A stretch of DNA of 64,000 bases, taken from NCBI GenBank assembly GCA_035548375.1, contig DASZTG010000036.1, forward strand, positions 1 through 64,000. Direction: 5' to 3'. The DNA is from JACQAP01 sp035548375. GTDB taxonomy: Bacteria; Pseudomonadota; Gammaproteobacteria; Burkholderiales; JACQAP01. A program made the translations under genes and the position numbers. The notes under the pieces were generated by a model that made no database searches, had not been told where the DNA came from, and was given only the letters and a program-made list of their open reading frames with translations. Of the stretch, positions 59,065 to 64,000 are shown one piece after another (position 1 is the stretch's first letter; every line of letters starts with the position of its first letter).

Positions 59065-60102
59065 TTACAGTCTGGCGGCGAGGCCGCGAGTGATTTCGGC
59101 TGCCGATACTTCCCTGCATCCCGTGGCGTTTTCACCGGACCAGAGCGGCGAAAAGTCCCCCGATCCGGTCGCTTCAGCCTTCGCGCGCAGCGGCACGATG
59201 CCGGATGTGGCGAGCGGGAAGGCCGGCGGCAGCTTGCTGATCGGCCCCAGTTCGCGCATTACCCGGTTGACGATCCCGCGCGCCGGACGCCCGGTGAACA
59301 GGTTCGTCAGGGTCGTGTGCCGCGCTGCCTCGCTTTTCAGCGCCTGGCGATGTACCGCGGTGATGGTTGCTTCCGGGCACAGCAGGTAGGCCGTGCCGAC
59401 TTGTGCTCCGGCTGCGCCGAGCTTCATCGCGGCCGCGACGCCTTTGGCGTCGGCAATGCCGCCCGCAGCGATCACCGGTATTTTCACGGCGCTCACCACT
59501 TGTGGCAGCAGCGCAAACGTGCCGACCTGGGTGGTCAAGTCGTCGGTCAAAAAGATCCCGCGATGCCCGCCGGCTTCCAGCCCCTGTGCGATCACGACGT
59601 CGGCTCCCTGCGCCTCGAGCCATTTCGCTTCGTCCACGGTGGTGGCGGATGACAGGACCTTCGAGCCCCAGGACTTCACGCGCGCCAACAAGTCGGGAGC
59701 GGGCAATCCAAAGTGAAAGCTGACGACCGGCGGCCGGTAAGGCTCCAGCACGTCCGCGAATTCTTTGCTGAAAGGCGCGCGACCCGGTCCTGCCGGAATG
59801 CTTGCGGGATCGATGCCGAATTCGCGGTAGTAGGGCATCAGCGCCTCGCGCCATGCCGATTCCCGCGCCGCATCCGCCACCGCCACCTGGTGGCAAAAGA
59901 AATTGACGTTGTAAGGCTTGGCGGTCTGCGCCTTCAACGCATCGAGTTCCTTGCGCAACCCGTCCGGCGTGAGCATGGCGCACGGCAGGGATCCGAGGCC
60001 GCCGGCATTCGAGACGGCGATTGCCATGGCGCCAGCCTGCGCGCCCGCCATGGGCGACTGGACGACAGGCAGTTCGATGCCGAACAGGTCGGTCAACTTC
60101 AT
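59065..60102 (-). CDS. nitronate monooxygenase
   Basis: This 345-aa FMN-dependent TIM-barrel enzyme has LPVVQSPMAGAQAGAMAIAV, NVNFFCHQ, the VIAQGLEAGGHRGIF loop and IPVIAAGGIADAKGVAAAMK, the NMO/2-nitropropane dioxygenase signature. It oxidises nitronates such as propionate-3-nitronate to aldehydes plus nitrite or nitrate. It is divergent from the HxlR-type regulator across 107 bases with a clear palindrome, so that regulator probably controls it. Confidence 0.9.
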   Translation of the reverse strand: MKLTDLFGIELPVVQSPMAGAQAGAMAIAVSNAGGLGSLPCAMLTPDGLRKELDALKAQTAKPYNVNFFCHQVAVADAARESAWREALMPYYREFGIDPASIPAGPGRAPFSKEFADVLEPYRPPVVSFHFGLPAPDLLARVKSWGSKVLSSATTVDEAKWLEAQGADVVIAQGLEAGGHRGIFLTDDLTTQVGTFALLPQVVSAVKIPVIAAGGIADAKGVAAAMKLGAAGAQVGTAYLLCPEATITAVHRQALKSEAARHTTLTNLFTGRPARGIVNRVMRELGPISKLPPAFPLATSGIVPLRAKAEATGSGDFSPLWSGENATGCREVSAAEITRGLAARL

Positions 60103-60171
60103 TGTCTGCTTTCCGGGAATGAGTCCATGCGATTTTATCGCAGCACGCCGGCCGCCGGCGCGCGTATACTT

Positions 60172-60188
60172 ACTTGCATCATGAAAGT
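60172..60188. promoter_or_regulatory. HxlR-type operator overlapping a -10 box
   Basis: The 17-base near-palindrome ACTTGCATCATGAAAGT (ACTT-x-CAT-x-ATG-x-AAGT) lies just after a consensus-like -10 box TATACT (60165-60170) for the plus-strand hxlR gene. It is also 70 bases before the divergent nitronate monooxygenase start. The symmetry and position suggest it is the regulator's own operator. Confidence 0.6.
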
Positions 60189-60209
60189 CACTAACCAGGG
60201 AGAACGGCG

Positions 60210-60749
60210 ATGCGGCGCAAGAGCTTCGGCAAGATGCAATGCCCGGTGGCGCGCGGCCTGGAGCGCATCGGCGAATGGTGGAGCATCCTGATCATTCGCG
60301 ATGCGTTCCACGGGCTCACGCGCTTCGACCAGTTCGAGCAGAGCCTGGGCATCGCGCCGAACATGCTGACGCGCAGGCTTGCGGCGCTGGTCAAGTCCGG
60401 CCTGATGGAGAAACGGCGCTACAGCGATCGGCCGCCGCGCCATGAATATGTCCTCACCGAACGCGGCCGCGATTTCCAGCCGGTGCTGGTGGCAATGCAG
60501 GCATGGGGCAACAAGCATTTCGCGCCAGAAGGTGCGAGCGTGATGCTGGTGAACGCGAAAACGGGCAAGCCCGCGGACCCCATGCTGGTCGACCGGCACA
60601 GTGGACGCCCATTGACGAAGCCGGAGTACGTCATCGCAGCCGGGCCGGCCGCCGGCGAAGCGACGAAGCGCAAGCTCGCCGCCAGCGCCTGGGGACGTAC
60701 CGCGGCATCCGGACAACGCGAAGCGCGCCGCACGCGCGCCCGGTCATGA
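60210..60749 (+). CDS. HxlR-family transcriptional regulator
   Basis: This 179-aa winged-helix regulator has the family Cys11 in MQCPVARGLERIGEWWSIL, then RDAFHGLTRFDQFEQSLGIA and ANMLTRRLAALVKSGLMEK-type recognition helix. The single N-terminal Cys is the redox/electrophile sensor in several relatives (HypR, QorR, YodB). GGGAGA precedes the ATG. The C-terminal region of about 60 residues is longer than the minimal family and ends Arg-rich. It overlaps the MATE gene by four bases (ATGA), so regulator and exporter are coupled. Confidence 0.9.
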   Translation: MRRKSFGKMQCPVARGLERIGEWWSILIIRDAFHGLTRFDQFEQSLGIAPNMLTRRLAALVKSGLMEKRRYSDRPPRHEYVLTERGRDFQPVLVAMQAWGNKHFAPEGASVMLVNAKTGKPADPMLVDRHSGRPLTKPEYVIAAGPAAGEATKRKLAASAWGRTAASGQREARRTRARS

Positions 60750-62173
60750 ACTCTCCCCTCGCCCCCGCCGCCGCGCTGACGGCCGGCGCCACAGCGGCAT
60801 CCCAAGCCGCCATGAATCCGCGCACGCGCATGCTGCTCGAGGGCAGCATCGTGCCGACCTTGCTGCGCATGGCATGGCCGAACGTGCTTGTCATGCTGGC
60901 GCAGGCTGCAACCGGCCTCATCGAAACCTGGTTCGTCTCGCGCCTGGGCACGGATGCGCTGGCTGGCATGGCGCTGGTCTTCCCCGGTTTCATGATGATG
61001 CAAATGCTCTCTGCCGGCGCGGTGGGCGGCGGCATCTCCTCGGCCGTCGCGCGGGCACTCGGCTCGGGCCGTCGCCAGGATGCGGACGCACTGGTCGCGC
61101 ACGCGATCGCAGTGAACCTGGCGCTCGGCCTGCTGTTCACCGTGCTGTTCCTTGCGTTCGGCCCCCAGCTCTATCGTGCAATGGGCGGCGAAAGCGCATC
61201 GCTTGAGGCCGCGCTCGACTACTCGAACATCGTCTTCGCCGGCATCGTGCTGGTCTGGGTCATGAACGCGCTCGCGAGCGTGCTGCGCGGCACCGGCAAC
61301 ATGCTGGTGCCTTCGCTCGCGGTGTGCGGCGGCGTTATCCTGCTGGTGCCGCTTTCGCCTGCTTTGATATTCGGTTTCGGGCCGATTCCGGCCATGGGCA
61401 TCGCCGGCGGCGCCATTGCAGTGCTTTCCACCACGGCGCTGACCGCCGGCGTGCTCGCGTGGTACCTCTGGTCGGGTCGCGCCGTCGTGCGGCCCGTGCT
61501 GCCGCGCATGCGCTGGCCATTGTTCGCGGACATCCTGCGCGTGGGTCTCGTCGGCTCGGTGAATACTTTGATGACGACATTCGTGTTCACTCTCGCCACC
61601 GCGCTGGTCGGTGCCGCGGGCGGACCGAATGCAGTCGCCGGCTACGGCACCGGCGCACGCCTCGAATACCTGCTGATTCCGCTCGTGTTCGGCCTCGGCG
61701 CGCCGCTGGTTGCGCTGGTCGGCACGAATATGGGCGCCGGCCAGCAAGCTCGCGCACTGCGCATCGCGCTGGTCGGCGGCGCCCTTGCTTTTGGCTTGAC
61801 TGAAGCGATCGGCCTCGTTGTGGCAATCTGGCCGCACGCCTGGCTCGGCTTGTTCGGCAACGATCCGCGCATGCTGGAAACCGGCGAAGCCTACCTGCGC
61901 ATCGTCGGTCCGGCCTATGGATTCTTCGGTCTTGGTCTGTCGCTCTATTTCGCGTCGCAAGGCGCGGGCAAGCTGGGATGGCCGCTGATCGGCAGCGTCG
62001 TGCGCCTCATCGTCGGCATCGGCGGCGGCTGGCTGGTTCTGAGATTCACCGGATCGCCGCAATGGCTGTTCGCCGCGTTGACCGTGGCACTCGTCGTCTA
62101 CGGGGTCGTCGTCGCGGGAGCCATTGCTTCCGGCGCCTGGTTCAAGCCTGCAGGAGATCGCAAAAATGGGTAA
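60746..62173 (+). CDS. MATE-family efflux transporter
   Basis: This 475-aa inner-membrane protein has 12 helices in two MatE repeats (LAQAATGLIETWFVSRLGTD, AGAVGGGISSAVARALGSGR; second repeat GLVGSVNTLMTTFVFTLATA, APLVALVGTNMGAGQQARAL). MATE proteins export drugs or cationic metabolites using Na+ or H+. It is translationally coupled to the HxlR regulator upstream (ATGA) and overlaps the SDR gene downstream by eight bases, giving a three-gene operon. Confidence 0.9.
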   Translation: MNSPLAPAAALTAGATAASQAAMNPRTRMLLEGSIVPTLLRMAWPNVLVMLAQAATGLIETWFVSRLGTDALAGMALVFPGFMMMQMLSAGAVGGGISSAVARALGSGRRQDADALVAHAIAVNLALGLLFTVLFLAFGPQLYRAMGGESASLEAALDYSNIVFAGIVLVWVMNALASVLRGTGNMLVPSLAVCGGVILLVPLSPALIFGFGPIPAMGIAGGAIAVLSTTALTAGVLAWYLWSGRAVVRPVLPRMRWPLFADILRVGLVGSVNTLMTTFVFTLATALVGAAGGPNAVAGYGTGARLEYLLIPLVFGLGAPLVALVGTNMGAGQQARALRIALVGGALAFGLTEAIGLVVAIWPHAWLGLFGNDPRMLETGEAYLRIVGPAYGFFGLGLSLYFASQGAGKLGWPLIGSVVRLIVGIGGGWLVLRFTGSPQWLFAALTVALVVYGVVVAGAIASGAWFKPAGDRKNG

Positions 62174-62906
62174 GCCAACGGCAATCGTTGTTGGAGTCGG
62201 TGCGGAGCGCGGGCTAGGTGCGGCACTGTGCCGTCGTTTCGCTGAAGGCGGGTACCACGTGTACGTCTCCGGCCGGAGCGCGGACAAAATCGAACAAGTC
62301 GCGCGCAGCATTGCTTCCAGCGGCGGCAGCGCGCAAGCCGTGGTAACCGATACGACGAAGGAGGCCGATGTCGTGCGGCTGTTCGACCTGGCGATGACGC
62401 CGCGCGAGGGCCGCGAGCTTCCTGATCTCATCGCCTACAACGCCGGCAACAACCGCAAGATGGACTTCCGCGAATTGTTGGCCGAGACGTTCGAGGAATT
62501 CTGGCGCGTCGGCTGCTTCGGCGGCTTCCTGGTCGGTCGCGAGGCTGCGCGACGGCTCGTACCGTTGGGCCGAGGCTCCATCCTGTTCACCGGTGCCTCG
62601 GGCAGCATGCGCGGCAAGCCGGGTTTCGCGCATTTCGCGGCGGCCAAGGCAGGCCTGCGCATGATCTCGCAAAGCATGGCGCGCGAGTTCGGTCCGCTGG
62701 GCATTCATGTCGCGCACGTCGTCATCGATGGCGGTATCGACGGCGACCGCTTGCGCAGCCGCATGCCGCAGATCGTGCAGGAGCGCGGCGAGGACGGGCT
62801 GCTCGGCATCGATGCCATCGCGGAAACTTTCTGGCACATCCACAAGCAGCCGCGCAGCGCCTGGGCGCAGGAAATCGACCTGCGGCCTTACAAGGAAGTT
62901 TTCTGA
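62166..62906 (+). CDS. atypical short-chain dehydrogenase-like protein lacking the catalytic Tyr
   Basis: This 246-aa SDR-fold protein has a glycine motif GVGAERGLG (10-18), a YNAGNN-type NNAG equivalent (91-96) and Ser145 (GASGSMRG). However, the YxxxK position reads Phe157-Ala-Ala-Ala-Lys161 (HFAAAKAGL). The missing tyrosine hydroxyl should weaken or abolish normal dehydrogenase chemistry, although some SDRs act otherwise. The ATG at 62166 follows CAGGAGA. It is the last gene of the hxlR-MATE-SDR operon. Confidence 0.85.
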   Translation: MGKPTAIVVGVGAERGLGAALCRRFAEGGYHVYVSGRSADKIEQVARSIASSGGSAQAVVTDTTKEADVVRLFDLAMTPREGRELPDLIAYNAGNNRKMDFRELLAETFEEFWRVGCFGGFLVGREAARRLVPLGRGSILFTGASGSMRGKPGFAHFAAAKAGLRMISQSMAREFGPLGIHVAHVVIDGGIDGDRLRSRMPQIVQERGEDGLLGIDAIAETFWHIHKQPRSAWAQEIDLRPYKEVF

Positions 62907-62916
62907 AAGCTACTTT

Positions 62917-63088
62917 TCACCACGGAGAGCACGGAGAGCACGAAGAAAAGCAAGATCAATAATTGGGAGTGGTTTCCGTTGACGATTTACCGTTCAAAGC
63001 CACCCTTTCGGCCCCACGTGATTCGTCGAAAAACAATTCGAATCCTCTTCGATCTTCTCCGTGTTCCTCCGTGTTCTCCGTGGTGAAA
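62917..63088. repeat. long inverted repeat, CCACGGAG type, between two convergent genes
   Basis: The left arm (62917-62950) is TTCACCACGGAGAGCACGGA and on. The right arm (63053-63088) is its reverse complement with several mismatches. The spacer is about 102 bases and unrelated to those of the other two copies. The element runs from 11 bases after the SDR stop to 9 bases before the LLM oxidoreductase stop. Confidence 0.83.
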
Positions 63089-63096
63089 TTTTAGCC

Positions 63097-64000
63097 TTAT
63101 GCTGCGGTAGCGCTGACAGCCAGTCGCTCCCATACGCTCGCGATGCCTTCGATCGACCGCAGCCTCGCGGCCTGGTCATAGATATGCGCGGTGACCATGA
63201 GCTCGTCGGGCTTGAGATCGTCCAGGAACGCCGCCAACCCATTTGCGACCGTATCCGCAGAGCCGATGAACGACACGGCGAGCGAGCGCTCCACCATCGC
63301 CTTCTCCGGCGGCGACCAGTAGCGGTCGATGTCGTCGATGGGCGGCGGCACCTGCCCCGGCATGCCGCGCCTCAAGTTGATGAAGGATTGCTGCTGCGAA
63401 GTGAAGTGGTATCGCGCCGCCTCGTCGCTGTCCGCGACGATCACGTTCGCCCCCAGCATCGCGTACGGCTTGTCGAGCTGTGCGGACGGCTCGAAACGGC
63501 TGCGATAGATTTCGAGCGCCTGGCGCATCAGGTCCGGCGCGAAGTGCGACGCGAACGCGAAAGGCAATCCGAGCATCGCCGCCAACTGCGCGCTGAACAG
63601 GCTCGATCCCAACAACCAGATCGGAACGTTTAGCCCCGCGCCGGGCACGGCGCGAATCTGCTGGCCGGGTTGCACCTCGCCGAACAGGAATTGCAGTTCC
63701 TGCACGTCCTGCGGAAACTGTTCCGCGCTGTCCTCCATCGTGCGCCGCAGGGCGCGCGCGGTGAGCATGTCCGTGCCCGGTGCGCGGCCGAGGCCCAAGT
63801 CGATGCGGCCGGGAAAAAGCGACGCCAATGTGCCGAACTGCTCGGCGATGACCAGCGGCGAATGATTCGGCAGCATGATGCCGCCCGATCCCACGCGGAT
63901 GGTCTTGGTGCCGCCGGCGACGTGCGCGATGACGATGGAAGTCGCCGCGCTGGCGATGCCCGGCATGTTGTGGTGCTCGGCCAGCCAGTAGCGCAGGAAC
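63097..64000 (-). CDS. LLM-class flavin-dependent oxidoreductase, cut by the window edge
   Basis: This 301-codon fragment of a luciferase-like monooxygenase has its 5' end beyond position 64000. The frame reads through the apparent start at 63966 into FLRYWLAEHHNMPGIASAAT, a classic LLM segment. Other signatures are GSGGIMLPNHSPLVIAEQFG, FPGRIDLGLGRAPGTD and VPIWLLGSSLFSAQLAAMLG. These enzymes use FMNH2 to oxidise small substrates; the target is unknown. The last residues are intact (VWERLAVSATAA). Confidence 0.9.
   Translation of the reverse strand, partial: FLRYWLAEHHNMPGIASAATSIVIAHVAGGTKTIRVGSGGIMLPNHSPLVIAEQFGTLASLFPGRIDLGLGRAPGTDMLTARALRRTMEDSAEQFPQDVQELQFLFGEVQPGQQIRAVPGAGLNVPIWLLGSSLFSAQLAAMLGLPFAFASHFAPDLMRQALEIYRSRFEPSAQLDKPYAMLGANVIVADSDEAARYHFTSQQQSFINLRRGMPGQVPPPIDDIDRYWSPPEKAMVERSLAVSFIGSADTVANGLAAFLDDLKPDELMVTAHIYDQAARLRSIEGIASVWERLAVSATAA

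Overview
The window is GC-rich and densely coded, with ATGA-type start/stop overlaps. Its gene families (DUF2917, DUF4089/AtzG, UAAP1/UAAP2, a BMP-type ABC transporter, PrtD/HlyD secretion, a Tim44-like protein) suggest a chromosomal segment of a betaproteobacterium near Burkholderiales. That placement is inference. I saw no rRNA, tRNA, CRISPR array, insertion sequence or replication origin.

Layout. 1-8.5 kb: assorted chromosomal genes (small membrane proteins, a serine hydrolase, an EamA exporter, a FAD monooxygenase divergent from a LysE exporter, a pentad-repeat protein, phosphoglucomutase). 8.5-27.9 kb: a long minus-strand nitrogen-scavenging region, the core of the window. It starts at a clear guanidine-I (ykkC) riboswitch at about 27.8-27.9 kb. 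In transcription order it then has an ABC permease and ATPase, UAAP1 and UAAP2 (carboxyguanidine deiminase subunits), a biotin-dependent guanidine/urea carboxylase and allophanate hydrolase. Next come a complete BMP-type ABC transporter, a formamidase-like nitrilase, a biuret-hydrolase-like enzyme and a second paralogue, AtzG, AtzE, AtzH and a third isochorismatase-fold hydrolase. From known family chemistry, guanidine, biuret and 1-carboxybiuret would all be converted to allophanate, which the single allophanate hydrolase would break down to ammonia and CO2.

28-33.5 kb: an orphan LIV-type binding protein, a tiny lipoprotein, a DUF6607-like protein, a fluoroacetate-dehalogenase-like hydrolase and a further amidase. 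33.5-35.7 kb: a visibly AT-richer island with an AvcD/DcdV-type antiphage nucleotide deaminase and an unlisted 59-aa gene just downstream. 35.7-41.8 kb: a methyltransferase, a GNAT acetyltransferase, a DUF2917 protein, and a three-gene signalling operon (response regulator, binding-protein-like lipoprotein, hybrid histidine kinase). Divergent from it, 42.0-49.1 kb holds a type I secretion ATPase, an HlyD adaptor and a 1319-aa RTX protein built from four tandem modules of about 265 aa. 49-64 kb: stress and repair genes (GFA, Dps, an Ogt-AlkA fusion), regulators with readable operators (ArsR, HxlR), hydrolases, a nitronate monooxygenase, a MATE exporter and a truncated LLM oxidoreductase at the edge.

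Six long inverted repeats of three sequence types (CCACGGAGAAC, CGCAAAGGCGC, GAAGGGGGAAGGG) fill intergenic gaps. Four lie between co-directional genes of the nitrogen cluster, where the two arms sit close to the upstream stop codon and, in most cases, the downstream start codon. Pairing in the mRNA would loop out the spacer. With the riboswitch operon, this is the most interesting structure in the window.
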